From assembly GCF_005484805.1 (NCBI RefSeq), contig NZ_CP039432.1, forward strand, positions 868,001 to 932,000: a DNA stretch of 64,000 nucleotides. Reading direction: 5' to 3'. Below the pieces are notes generated by a model that saw only the letters and a program-made list of their open reading frames with translations, had not been told where the DNA came from and made no database searches. The position numbers were made by a program, and so were the translations under genes. Origin of the DNA: Rhodococcus sp. SGAir0479. GTDB taxonomy: Bacteria > Actinomycetota > Actinomycetes > Mycobacteriales > Mycobacteriaceae. How positions within the stretch are numbered: position 1 is the stretch's first letter; each line of letters opens with the position of its first letter. Shown in pieces: positions 54,849 to 64,000 of the stretch.

Positions 54849-55564
54849 GAATCGCTCTCCGTTCCCGGGAGGTCGCGGACCTCGCCTCGATCGATGCTCT
54901 GCCAGTCGCGGCCCCGGACGTAGGGTTCCAGCGCCCGGCCGATGTCCGCCGCCTCCGCCGGACCCTTCACCCGCTGCAGCTCGTACACGTGCGGAAACTC
55001 CAACAGTTCGGTCACCGTGTTCCACAACCGCACCGCCGCCTCGCCCTCGGGCGGATCGATCAGCACGGGCCCGAAGAACGCGGTGCCCTGCACGAACAGC
55101 GTCGGCACCCCGAACCCGCCCGCGCCGATCACACGCTCGTGGTCGGCGCGGACGTCGTCGTGGGTGGTGGGATCGGCCAACGCGGCGCCGAGCAGTTCGG
55201 GATCGAGCCCGAGGCGCTCGAGCAGCGCGCGGGCGACCTCCGGGTCGTGCGGTTTGCCGCCGTCGACGTGCAGCAGGTGCCCGATCGCGAAGTACCAGCG
55301 GTCCAGCAGGTCCATGCTCTCCCGGCGCAGCAGCGCCCCGATCCGCATGAGCGACCACCCGTACGACCACTCCCGCTCCCAGGGGTGCTTCTGGTCCTCG
55401 CGGCGGTTGACCTCCTCGAGGCTGAAGAACCGCCAGTCGATGTCGATCGCCGTCTCGGCGCGCACGTGCCGGATCCAGCGCGACGCGTGGAACGCGAACG
55501 GGCACATCGGGTCGAAGTGGAATTCGACCGAGGTGATCGGCTCGGCGTTCGGGTCCGTGGTCAC
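54845..55564 (-). CDS. DsbA-family (FrnE/Rv2466c-like) thioredoxin-fold protein
   Basis: 239 aa. [18 protein letters not shown] near the N-terminus occupies the DsbA/Rv2466c active-site position. The usual CPxC is CPFA here, leaving a single Cys. [17 protein letters not shown] supplies the cis-Pro loop. Related mycothiol-dependent reductases use CPWC; a one-Cys version could still act with mycothiol by a monothiol mechanism (inference). No signal peptide is present, so it is cytosolic. It is coupled to the following TIGR03083 gene. Confidence 0.85.
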   Translation of the reverse strand: MTTDPNAEPITSVEFHFDPMCPFAFHASRWIRHVRAETAIDIDWRFFSLEEVNRREDQKHPWEREWSYGWSLMRIGALLRRESMDLLDRWYFAIGHLLHVDGGKPHDPEVARALLERLGLDPELLGAALADPTTHDDVRADHERVIGAGGFGVPTLFVQGTAFFGPVLIDPPEGEAAVRLWNTVTELLEFPHVYELQRVKGPAEAADIGRALEPYVRGRDWQSIDRGEVRDLPGTESDS

Positions 55565-55730
55565 CCTGTCACTCTAGGACCGATCGCCGTCGGGAGCGAC
55601 GATCTCGCGCGACGGCACCGGCGCGCCGATGCCGATCCGATTCGGTCGAAACCACCACGGAAACGGCGCGGACGGTGGACGATCGACTCGGATCGATCGC
55701 GCGAATCGTCGTTCACATGAGGAGCTGCCC

Positions 55731-57269
55731 GTGTTTCCCGGAAACTTCGTCGCCACCACTCCCGACAAGCCCGCGGTCATTCGGCCCGCGACCGGCGAGC
55801 AGCTCACCTACCGGCAGCTCGACGAGCGGTCGCTGCGGCTGGCGCACTACCTGCGCGGGGTGGGGTTGTGCCCCGGTGATCACGTCGCCGTCGTCGCGGG
55901 CAACGACCTGCGAGTCCTCGAGGTGTACTGGGCGGCGCTGCGATCCGGGCTTTACATCACCGCGGTGAACTGGCACCTCACGCCGGCCGAGGCCGCGTAC
56001 GTCGTCGACGACTGCGAGGCGTCGGTGCTGGTCGCCTCGGCGGACGCGGTGGGCACGTTGCCGGCCGACGGCGGCGGCCTGCCGAAGGTCCGCCACCGGC
56101 TCGCGTTCGGCGGCGCGGTCGACGGCTACGACGACTACGACGCGGTGCTGGCGGCGCAGTCCACCGAACCGCTCGCCGCACAGCCGCGCGGGCAGGACAT
56201 GCTGTACTCGTCGGGCACCACCGGCCGGCCCAAGGGCATCGAGCCGCGGCTGCCCGAGGGGCAGGTCCACGACACCATGGACCCGTACACCGCGGTGTTC
56301 GCGCCGATGTACGGCTTCGACGCCGACACCGTCTACCTGTGTCCGGCGCCGCTGTATCACGCTGCGCCGCTGCGGTTCTGCGGCACGATCAACTCGGTCG
56401 GCGGGACGGTGATCGTGATGGACCGGTTCGACGCGGAGGACGCGCTGGGGCTGATCGAGCGCTACCGGGTCACCCACAGTCAGTGGGTGCCGACGATGTT
56501 CGTCCGAATGCTCAAGCTGCCCAGGCAGGTTCGGGATCGCTACGACATGTCGAGCATGAAGGTGGCGGTGCACGCCGCCGCCCCGTGCCCGATCGAGGTC
56601 AAGCGCGCGATGATCGACTGGTGGGGGCCGGTGATCCACGAGTACTACGCGTCGACGGAGGGCTCGGGTGGCACGTTCATCGACAGCGTCCAGGCGCTCG
56701 CGCATCCCGGCTCGGTGGGCCGCGACGGCGTCATGGGCGTCGTGCGCATCTGCGACGACGCGGGCCGCGAGTTGGCGGCCGGTGAGATCGGCACCGTGTA
56801 CTGGGAGCGCGAGGAGCTGCCGTTCCGCTACCACAACGATCCGGCCAAGACCGCCGCCGCGCAGCACCCCGGCCACCCGACGTGGACCACCAGCGGCGAC
56901 ATCGGCTACCTCGACGACGAGCGGTACCTCTATCTCACCGACCGGGCGGCGTTCACCATCATCTCGGGCGGGGTGAACATCTACCCGCAGGAGTCGGAGA
57001 ACGTGCTCACCCTCCATCCCAAGGTGTACGACGTCGCGGTCATCGGGGTTCCGCACGAGGAGATGGGGGAGGAGGTCAAGGCCGTGGTCCAGTTGGCGGA
57101 CGGTGTGACCGGCGACGCGGACGTCGAACGCGAGCTCCTCGACTACGTGCGTGAGCGCGTCGCGCACTACAAGGCCCCCAAGTCGGTCGACTTCGTCGAC
57201 GCGTTGCCCCGCACCCCCACCGGCAAGCTGGTCAAGCACGCGTTGCGCGCCCGGTACGCGGTCGCGTGA
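55731..57269 (+). CDS. Acyl-CoA synthetase (AMP-forming)
   Basis: 512 aa. LYSSGTTGRPKGIEP near residue 160 is the ATP/AMP-binding P-loop, YYASTEG near 305 is motif A5, TSGDIGYLDDERYLYLTDR near 390 and PRTPTGKLVKHALR at the C-terminus with the catalytic Lys. GTG at 55731 is chosen for GAGGAG at 6 bases. It activates a carboxylic acid to its CoA thioester; the acid is unknown. It ends 3 bp before the convergent DUF488 gene. Confidence 0.92.
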   Translation: MFPGNFVATTPDKPAVIRPATGEQLTYRQLDERSLRLAHYLRGVGLCPGDHVAVVAGNDLRVLEVYWAALRSGLYITAVNWHLTPAEAAYVVDDCEASVLVASADAVGTLPADGGGLPKVRHRLAFGGAVDGYDDYDAVLAAQSTEPLAAQPRGQDMLYSSGTTGRPKGIEPRLPEGQVHDTMDPYTAVFAPMYGFDADTVYLCPAPLYHAAPLRFCGTINSVGGTVIVMDRFDAEDALGLIERYRVTHSQWVPTMFVRMLKLPRQVRDRYDMSSMKVAVHAAAPCPIEVKRAMIDWWGPVIHEYYASTEGSGGTFIDSVQALAHPGSVGRDGVMGVVRICDDAGRELAAGEIGTVYWEREELPFRYHNDPAKTAAAQHPGHPTWTTSGDIGYLDDERYLYLTDRAAFTIISGGVNIYPQESENVLTLHPKVYDVAVIGVPHEEMGEEVKAVVQLADGVTGDADVERELLDYVRERVAHYKAPKSVDFVDALPRTPTGKLVKHALRARYAVA

Positions 57270-57272
57270 GCG

Positions 57273-57647
57273 TCAGTCGGGCTGTTCGAACTCGACGAGG
57301 AAGTCCCGCAGCACCACCGCCTGGCTGTGCTCGAGGTCCTTGGTCGCGGTCAGCAGGATCAGGGGGCGGTCCTCGGCGAGCGTCAGGACCCGGTCGACCG
57401 CGGTGCGGCCGGCCGGAGATTCCAGCTCCGCGAGATAGCGGAGGCGAAACTCCGCGAACTCTGCTACGTCGTGGCTGTACCACCGGCGCAGTTCCGTGGA
57501 CGGCGCCAGGTCCTTGGCCCAGTCGTCGTAGTGGAACGAGTCCTTGCGCAGCCCGCGCGGCCACAGCCGGTCGACGAACACCCGGAAGCCGTCCTCCGCG
57601 CCCGGATGGTCGTACACACGTTCGACGTCGATCGCCCTTCCGGTCAT
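57273..57647 (-). CDS. DUF488 family protein
   Basis: 124 aa. VYDHPGAEDGFRVFVDRLWP and LLTATKDLEHSQAVVLRDFL match DUF488, a small family of unknown function common in actinobacteria. ATG at 57647 follows GGAGG at 6 bases. It is divergent from the transhydrogenase genes and shares their upstream region. Confidence 0.88.
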   Translation of the reverse strand: MTGRAIDVERVYDHPGAEDGFRVFVDRLWPRGLRKDSFHYDDWAKDLAPSTELRRWYSHDVAEFAEFRLRYLAELESPAGRTAVDRVLTLAEDRPLILLTATKDLEHSQAVVLRDFLVEFEQPD

Positions 57648-57703
57648 CTGCCACCTCCGCAATCGTGGGCCGATTCCGACGATAAGTTACATCTGTGTGA
57701 AAT

Positions 57704-57719
57704 AGTGAGCTGTATCACA
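57704..57719. promoter_or_regulatory. GlxR/Crp-type operator
   Basis: AGTGAGCTGTATCACA fits the Crp/GlxR consensus TGTGA-N6-TCACA at all arm positions but the first. It lies 57 bp upstream of the DUF488 start and about 200 bp upstream of pntAA, in their shared intergenic region (57648-57917). It could control either gene through cAMP. No other feature is seen in this gap. Confidence 0.6.
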
Positions 57720-57917
57720 AAAAGCGCTGGATCCAGTGGTAGACGTCTGTTCGGACTCGATTCAGACGTTTGCGGCGACTTGCGTGTGTTCCCTTGCTCA
57801 CGGTAGTTCTGCTTACCATCGTGGACCACTTGCATCGAGCGGGCCATCATCCGCCGATCGCTCGATAGTTGCCGCCCGTCGCGGCAGGCACACCATCTAC
57901 CGCAGGAAGTCGAAACA

Positions 57918-59033
57918 TTGGATACATCGAAGAGCGCGGCACTGGTGCGCCCATCGGTCGGCGTCGTTCGGGAGACGAGCGACGGCGAGCGACGGGTCGC
58001 GCTCGTGCCGAAGGTCGTGGCCTCCCTGGCCGGCAAGGGCGTCGACGTCGTCGTCGAACCCGGAGCCGGGCTGGGCGCGTTGATCCCGGACGAGCTGTAC
58101 AAGGAGGCCGGCGCGACGATCGGTGACGCGTGGGCGTGTGACGTCGTCGCCAAGGTCGCGCCGCCGTCGGACGCCGAGGTCGGCAAGCTCCGCTCGGGGC
58201 AGACGCTGATCGGGTTCCTGGCCCCGCGCAACGCCGAGAACCAGATCGGTGCCCTGGCCGCCGCGGGGGTGAGCGCGTTCGCCGTGGAGGCGATCCCGCG
58301 TATCTCCCGGGCCCAGGTGATGGACGCGCTGTCGTCGCAGGCCAACGTCGCCGGCTACAAGGCCGTGCTGGTCGCCGCGTCGGAGTCCACCCGGTTCTTC
58401 CCGATGCTGACCACCGCGGCCGGCACCGTGAAGCCCGCGACCGTGCTGGTCCTGGGTGTGGGTGTCGCCGGTCTGCAGGCGCTGGCGACCGCCAAGCGTC
58501 TCGGTGGCCGCACCACCGGCTACGACGTGCGCCCCGAGGTCGCCGACCAGGTCCGCTCCGTCGGCGCGCAGTGGCTCGACCTCGGCATCGACGCGGCCGG
58601 AGAGGGCGGGTACGCCCGCGAACTCACCGACGCCGAGCGCGCGCAGCAGCAGCAGGCGCTCGAGGACGCCATCAAGGGCTTCGACGTCGTCATCACCACC
58701 GCGCTGGTCCCGGGCCGGCCCGCGCCGCGCCTGGTGACCGCCGCCGCGGTGGAGGGCATGAAGCCGGGCAGCGTGATCGTCGACCTCGCCGGCGAGACCG
58801 GCGGCAACTGCGAGCTCACCGAGCCCGGCCAGACCGTCGTCAAGCACGGCGTCACCATCTGCTCGCCGCTCAACCTGCCGGCCACCATGCCCGAGCACGC
58901 GTCCGAGCTGTACTCCAAGAACGTCGCGGCCCTGCTCGAGTTGATGCTCGACGAGAACGGCGGGTTCGCGCCCGACTTCTCCGACGAGATCCTCGACGGC
59001 GCGTGCGTGACCCGCTCGAAGGAGAACTCCTAG
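57918..59033 (+). CDS. pntAA: Proton-translocating NAD(P) transhydrogenase subunit alpha 1
   Basis: 371 aa. VVRETSDGERRVALVPKVV near the N-terminus and VLVLGVGVAGLQALATAKRL near residue 180 form the NAD(H)-binding domain I of transhydrogenase/alanine dehydrogenase type, followed by GGRTTGYDVRPEV. TTG at 57918 lies 8 bases after GCAGGAAG. The split of alpha into two genes is typical of actinobacteria. It transfers hydride between NADH and NADP, driven by proton flow, with PntAB and PntB in the membrane. Confidence 0.95.
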   Translation: MDTSKSAALVRPSVGVVRETSDGERRVALVPKVVASLAGKGVDVVVEPGAGLGALIPDELYKEAGATIGDAWACDVVAKVAPPSDAEVGKLRSGQTLIGFLAPRNAENQIGALAAAGVSAFAVEAIPRISRAQVMDALSSQANVAGYKAVLVAASESTRFFPMLTTAAGTVKPATVLVLGVGVAGLQALATAKRLGGRTTGYDVRPEVADQVRSVGAQWLDLGIDAAGEGGYARELTDAERAQQQQALEDAIKGFDVVITTALVPGRPAPRLVTAAAVEGMKPGSVIVDLAGETGGNCELTEPGQTVVKHGVTICSPLNLPATMPEHASELYSKNVAALLELMLDENGGFAPDFSDEILDGACVTRSKENS

Positions 59034-59380
59034 ATGTACACCGAACTGCTGGCGAACATCGCGATCCTGGTCCTCGCCGGGTTCGTGGGCTTCGCGGTCA
59101 TCTCCAAGGTGCCGAACACGCTGCACACGCCGCTGATGTCGGGCACCAACGCCATCCACGGCATCGTCGTGCTGGGCGCGCTGGTCGTGCTCGGTCACCT
59201 GCCGTCGGACGCGCCGTGGTCGATCAAGGTCATCCTGTTCGTCGCGCTCGTGTTCGGCACCCTGAACGTCGTCGGCGGCTTCGTGGTCACCGACCGCATG
59301 CTCGCGATGTTCAAGCCCAAGAAGGACGCCGCCGGCTCTCGGAAGGACGGGGCAGTCGAGAAGAAGGGTGCTGACGCCTG

Positions 59381-59381
<1 letters not shown>
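59034..59381 (+). CDS. pntAB: NAD(P) transhydrogenase subunit alpha 2
   Basis: 115 aa with three hydrophobic segments and the family sequence GFAVISKVPNTLHTPLMSGT. It forms part of the membrane proton channel (domain II). The ATG directly follows the pntAA stop, and its stop overlaps the pntB start (TGATG). A charged C-terminal tail (KPKKDAAGSRKD) is cytoplasmic. Confidence 0.95.
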
Positions 59382-60811
<1,430 letters not shown>

Positions 60812-60871
60812 CCCCGGCGCACCCCGGAAGACGAAGACGGCAGCTGGCGGTCGATCCCCCTCCGCCCGTCA

Positions 60872-60920
60872 GCTGAAGGGACCCTGCACTCGCTCCCAGC
60901 GGGTGAAGGGTCCCTTCAGC
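60872..60920. terminator. Hairpin between pntB and MFS gene (AAGGGWCCCTT repeat)
   Basis: GCTGAAGGGACCC (60872-60884) is perfectly complementary to GGGTCCCTTCAGC (60908-60920). It lies between convergent genes and could end both transcripts. The same core sequence recurs at 62154. Confidence 0.6.
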
Positions 60921-60937
60921 CGTTGCCGGGGAGGGGC

Positions 60938-62125
60938 TCAGCCGACGGTCACCGGGCGCGTCGCCGGACGGCGCACCGCGCCGGCGAACCGGGCCGCGGC
61001 GAGGGCGCACACCAGCGGCACGATCATCGCGACGGTGAGCGGCACAAGGTGCGTGAGCCAGCCGATGGTCGCGGGTCCGGCGAGGAAGCCGAGGTAGCCC
61101 ATGCCCACCACCCGGGACATGTCGGCACCCGCCGCACCCGTCCCGAGGTTGCCCGCGGCGGTGAAGATCTGCGGCACGCAGCCGGACAGCCCGAGCCCGA
61201 ACAGCGCCCACCCGAGCAGCGTCGTCGGCAGCCAGCCCGACACCACCACCGTCGCCATCCCGGCCGCCGCGAGCAGCGCGCCGTACCGCACCACCGCGAC
61301 CGGCCCCAGCGCGGAACTGAAACGGTCGGCGGTGAACCGGCCCACCGTCATCGTCAGCGAGAACGTCCCGAACGCGAGCGCGGCGACGGCGCCGGACGCG
61401 CCCAGGTGCTCCTTGACCTGCAGCGTGCTCCAGTCGTTGGCGACACCCTCGGCGAGCATCAGCACGAACGCCAGCGCGCCCAGCCCCAGCACCCGCGGCG
61501 AGTACCGACCCCGCGGCGCGTGCTCGTGGTGTTCGGGACGCGGGTGCGCCGACAACGGCAGCAGCCGCGGCGTGCACACCGCGATCGCCGCGACCCCGAG
61601 CAGCGACGACCCGCCGAGCGCGGCCACCGGCGGCCAGCCGAGCGCGAGCGTCGCCGCGCCGACGAGCGAGCCGACGACGCCGCCGATCGAGAACATCCCG
61701 TGGAACGCCGCCATGATCGGCCGCCGGTACGCCTGCTCGACGAGCACGGCCTGCGAGTTCATCGACACGTCCAGCGCGCCGTTGCCGAACCCGAAGATCG
61801 CCAGCGCCAGCCCCAGCTGCCACGCGTTGGACGCCAGACCGGGCCCGATGGTCGCGACCGCCAGCAGGGTCCCGCTGAGCGCTACCAGCAACCGGCTGCC
61901 GAACCGGTCGGCCAGCGGCCCCGACAGCTGCATGCCGGCGATCGCGCCGACGGCCAGGAGCAGCAGCAGCGACCCCAGCGTCGAGTGGGCGATGTTCGTT
62001 CGGGTCTCGATCTCCGGGATGTGGACCACCCACATGGCGAGCAGGTAGCCGTTGATCCCGAAGACGCCGAAGATCGCGGCCCGGGCGGCCCGCAGGGAGG
62101 AGGGGGGCTCGGTTCGGGTGTCCAC
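60938..62125 (-). CDS. MFS transporter
   Basis: 395 aa with about twelve hydrophobic segments and LSGPLADRFGSRLLVALSG between helices 2 and 3 (MFS motif A). It resembles YbjJ-like exporters. GTG at 62125 follows AAAGGGGAA at 1-2 bases closer than ideal; the longer frame upstream runs through the repeat hairpin and is rejected. The substrate is unknown. It lies downstream of the E2 gene but is separated from it by a hairpin, so probably transcribed on its own. Confidence 0.85.
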   Translation of the reverse strand: MDTRTEPPSSLRAARAAIFGVFGINGYLLAMWVVHIPEIETRTNIAHSTLGSLLLLLAVGAIAGMQLSGPLADRFGSRLLVALSGTLLAVATIGPGLASNAWQLGLALAIFGFGNGALDVSMNSQAVLVEQAYRRPIMAAFHGMFSIGGVVGSLVGAATLALGWPPVAALGGSSLLGVAAIAVCTPRLLPLSAHPRPEHHEHAPRGRYSPRVLGLGALAFVLMLAEGVANDWSTLQVKEHLGASGAVAALAFGTFSLTMTVGRFTADRFSSALGPVAVVRYGALLAAAGMATVVVSGWLPTTLLGWALFGLGLSGCVPQIFTAAGNLGTGAAGADMSRVVGMGYLGFLAGPATIGWLTHLVPLTVAMIVPLVCALAAARFAGAVRRPATRPVTVG

Positions 62126-62153
62126 GTTCCCCTTTGTACCGAACTCTCGCGAG

Positions 62154-62204
62154 AGCTGAAGGGTCCCTTCGTACGCTCGCAACCCGTGAAGGGACCCTTC
62201 AGCT
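62154..62204 (-). terminator. 17-bp hairpin after E2 gene (AAGGGWCCCTT repeat)
   Basis: AGCTGAAGGGTCCCTTC (62154-62170) and GAAGGGACCCTTCAGCT (62188-62204) are perfectly complementary, loop 17 bases. Each arm is itself palindromic. It stands just downstream of the E2 stop codon. Confidence 0.65.
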
Positions 62205-62222
62205 GACGGCGGGAGGTGGGCG

Positions 62223-63473
62223 TCAGAGCCGGCCGAGCAGCACCGGCACCGGGTCGGTGAGGGCGGCGCCGAGGTCGGCGAGGAAGTTCGACGCCTGCTC
62301 GCCGTCGACCAGTCGATGGTCGACGGTGACGCTCAGGGTGGTTACGTCCCGCACCGCGAGCTCGTCGTCCACCACCCACGGCCGCCGGTTGATCGCCCCG
62401 AGCGCGACGATCGCCGCCTCGCCCGGATTCAGGATCGGGGTGCCGGTGTCGACGCCGTATACCCCGACGTTGGTGACGGTGATCGTGCCGCCGGTCAGGT
62501 CCGCGGGGGTCGCCCGCCCGGCCCGCGCACGGTCGGTGAGCTCGCCGATCGCGCGGCACAGCGCCGGCAACGTCAGGGTCTCGGCGTCCCTGACGTGGGG
62601 CACCACCAGCCCGCGTGCGGTCGCGGTGGCGATACCGAGGTCGACGTAGTGCTTGGTGACGATCTCCCCGGTCTCCTCCGACCACGACGCGTTCAGCGAC
62701 GGGTGCGCGCGCAGCACCGCCAGCATCGCGCCGGCGACCAGCACCAGCGGCGTGGGATGCAGGTCCGCGAAGGGCGGTGCCGTCCGCAGCCGGGCCAGCA
62801 GCTCCACCGTCCCGGTGACGTCGACGGTGAGGAACTCGGTCACGTGCGGCGCGGTGAAGGCGCTTGCGACCATCGCCGACGCGGTCTCCCGGCGCACGCC
62901 GCGGATCGGGGTGCGGGTCTCGCGGGCAGCGCCGGACGCGGCGGGGGTGGCGGGGGTGGGCGTGGTCTGCAGCCGGGCCCGGTGGACGTCGTCGACGGTG
63001 ACGGCCCCGCCCGGCCCGGTGCCGACGACGGCCGCGAGGTCGAGGCCCAGCTCGCGGGCGGCGCGGCGGGCGGCCGGGACGGCGTCGACCCCGGGGCCCG
63101 GCGGGTGCGCCGCCGCGGGCCGTCGGCGCCGGCTCGGGACCGGGTCGGAGGGCCCGTACCCGACGAGCACCGCCGTGCGCGCCGGACCGTCGGACGGCCC
63201 GCCGGACGGCTCGGCGGTCCGTTCGTCGGCCGCCGCGGAGGCGATTCGGATCAGCGGCGCCCCCACGGGCACGGTGTCCCCGGGTTCCGCCAGCACCTCC
63301 CGCACCACCCCGGCGAACGGCGACGGCAGTTCCACGAGCGCCTTCGCGGTCTCGACCTCCGCGATGACCTGGTTGAGGGCGACGGTGTCGCCGGCCGCGA
63401 CCGCCCACGCCACGATCTCGGCCTCGGTGAGGCCCTCGCCGAGGTCGGGCAGCCGGAACTCCTCGATGCTCAT
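62223..63473 (-). CDS. Dihydrolipoamide acyltransferase (E2) of a 2-oxoacid dehydrogenase complex
   Basis: 416 aa. The lipoyl domain (residues 1-77) has VETAKALVELPS with the lipoylated Lys. The peripheral subunit-binding domain (about 130-165) has AARELGLDLAAVVGTGPGG. The catalytic domain ends in VTVDHRLVDGEQASNF with the H-x3-D-G acyltransferase residues. It accepts acyl groups from E1 and passes them to CoA. Branched-chain 2-oxoacid dehydrogenase is likelier than pyruvate dehydrogenase because it stands with a separate E1-beta gene; this is inference. ATG overlaps the E1-beta stop (ATGA). Confidence 0.93.
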   Translation of the reverse strand: MSIEEFRLPDLGEGLTEAEIVAWAVAAGDTVALNQVIAEVETAKALVELPSPFAGVVREVLAEPGDTVPVGAPLIRIASAAADERTAEPSGGPSDGPARTAVLVGYGPSDPVPSRRRRPAAAHPPGPGVDAVPAARRAARELGLDLAAVVGTGPGGAVTVDDVHRARLQTTPTPATPAASGAARETRTPIRGVRRETASAMVASAFTAPHVTEFLTVDVTGTVELLARLRTAPPFADLHPTPLVLVAGAMLAVLRAHPSLNASWSEETGEIVTKHYVDLGIATATARGLVVPHVRDAETLTLPALCRAIGELTDRARAGRATPADLTGGTITVTNVGVYGVDTGTPILNPGEAAIVALGAINRRPWVVDDELAVRDVTTLSVTVDHRLVDGEQASNFLADLGAALTDPVPVLLGRL

Positions 63474-64000
63474 GCCGCCAACACCTCGTCGACGGCGTCC
63501 AGGATCCGGTCGGCGTCCGGCACGTGGTGCTTCTCGAGCCGGGCCGGCGGGTACGGGATGTCGAAGCCGCCGACCCGGCGGACGGGCGCCTCGAGCCGGT
63601 AGAAGCAGCGTTCGGCGACCCGCGCGGCGATCTCGGCGCCCAGCCCCACGAACACGGGTGCCTCGTGCACCACCACGAGGCGGCCGGTGCGCCGGACCGA
63701 GCTCTCGACGGTGGCGAAGTCGACGGGGGACAGCGACCGCAGGTCCACCACCTCGAGCGAGGTGCCCTCGCCGACGGCGACGTCGGCGGCCTGCAGCGCG
63801 GTCGGCACCATCGCCCCGTACGCGACCACGGTGGCGTCGGTGCCGGCGCGCACGATGCGTGCCGCGTCGGCCGGCAGGTCGGGCGGCGCGTCCACGTCCA
63901 CCGGGCCGCGATCCCAGTACCGGCGCTTGGGTTCCAGGAACACCACCGGGTCGTCGAGCGCGATCGCCTGCCGGATCATCGCGAACGCGTCCGCGGGCGT
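63470..64000 (-). CDS. 2-oxoacid dehydrogenase E1 beta subunit (5' end beyond window)
   Basis: The last 177 or so residues only; the N-terminal half lies outside. DDPVVFLEPKRRYWDRG, LEVVDLRSLSPVDFATVESS and LVVVHEAPVFVGLGAEIAA are transketolase-like E1-beta sequences of branched-chain type. It partners E1-alpha (outside the window) and the E2 encoded next, with which it is coupled by an ATGA overlap. Confidence 0.93.
   Translation of the reverse strand, partial: TPADAFAMIRQAIALDDPVVFLEPKRRYWDRGPVDVDAPPDLPADAARIVRAGTDATVVAYGAMVPTALQAADVAVGEGTSLEVVDLRSLSPVDFATVESSVRRTGRLVVVHEAPVFVGLGAEIAARVAERCFYRLEAPVRRVGGFDIPYPPARLEKHHVPDADRILDAVDEVLAA

Overview
The window is GC-rich, densely coding actinobacterial DNA, most likely from a mycolic-acid bacterium of the Rhodococcus/Nocardia group. 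Supporting signs are type VII secretion (ESX) type substrates, DUF3558 lipoproteins, mycothiol-linked family members, a plsB/HAD-acyltransferase/wax-ester-synthase cluster, three-subunit proton-translocating transhydrogenase genes and a GlxR/Crp-type operator. Placement rests on gene content alone; no search was run.

1-33 kb is a defense island. Its backbone is a complete type 2 BREX (Pgl) operon read leftward in the canonical order pglW, pglX, pglY, pglZ, brxD, brxHI, with stop/start overlaps at pglW/pglX, pglY/pglZ, pglZ/brxD and brxD/brxHI. Downstream of brxHI lie a DUF262 (GmrSD-like) protein and a DUF2075 nuclease/helicase-like protein that runs off the window. Upstream of pglW are a Z1-domain ATPase and a GHKL (Hsp90/MutL/MORC-type) ATPase, with a divergent SNF2-family helicase. 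Between pglX and pglY sits an AT-richer cargo segment (about 13.85-17.06 kb). It holds a HEPN-domain protein with a tRNA-like element just upstream, a decayed IS3-type transposase end, and a translationally coupled pair: a wHTH/PLD-like/two-TM membrane protein and a viperin-like radical SAM enzyme. This cargo is the best candidate here for an undescribed system. The island's right edge is scarred: a split ScoMcrA-like restriction gene ends inside a decayed fragment of a glcD-type FAD oxidase gene, and an intact glcD-type gene lies 5 kb further on.

33-44 kb is cell-envelope and ESX-type material. It includes an EspC-like / large helical protein / lipoprotein operon, a four-TM membrane protein, the FAD-linked oxidase, a TIGR03083-type protein and a DUF429 protein. 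Then come two tandem copies of a module (promoter, DUF3558 lipoprotein, about 122-aa helical protein, hairpin), ending in a WXG/PPE-like protein with a Gly/Pro/Ala-rich tail.

44-64 kb is ordinary metabolism: a choloylglycine-hydrolase-family amidase, a deazaflavin-dependent reductase-like protein, the three-gene acyltransferase operon (WS/DGAT, PlsB, HAD-PlsC), FmdB and formamidase, an S51 peptidase, a TIGR03083 protein coupled to a DsbA-like protein, an acyl-CoA synthetase, a DUF488 protein, pntAA-pntAB-pntB with an upstream GlxR/Crp-like site, an MFS transporter, and E2 plus partial E1-beta genes of a 2-oxoacid dehydrogenase complex. No rRNA, canonical tRNA, CRISPR array or replication origin was seen.
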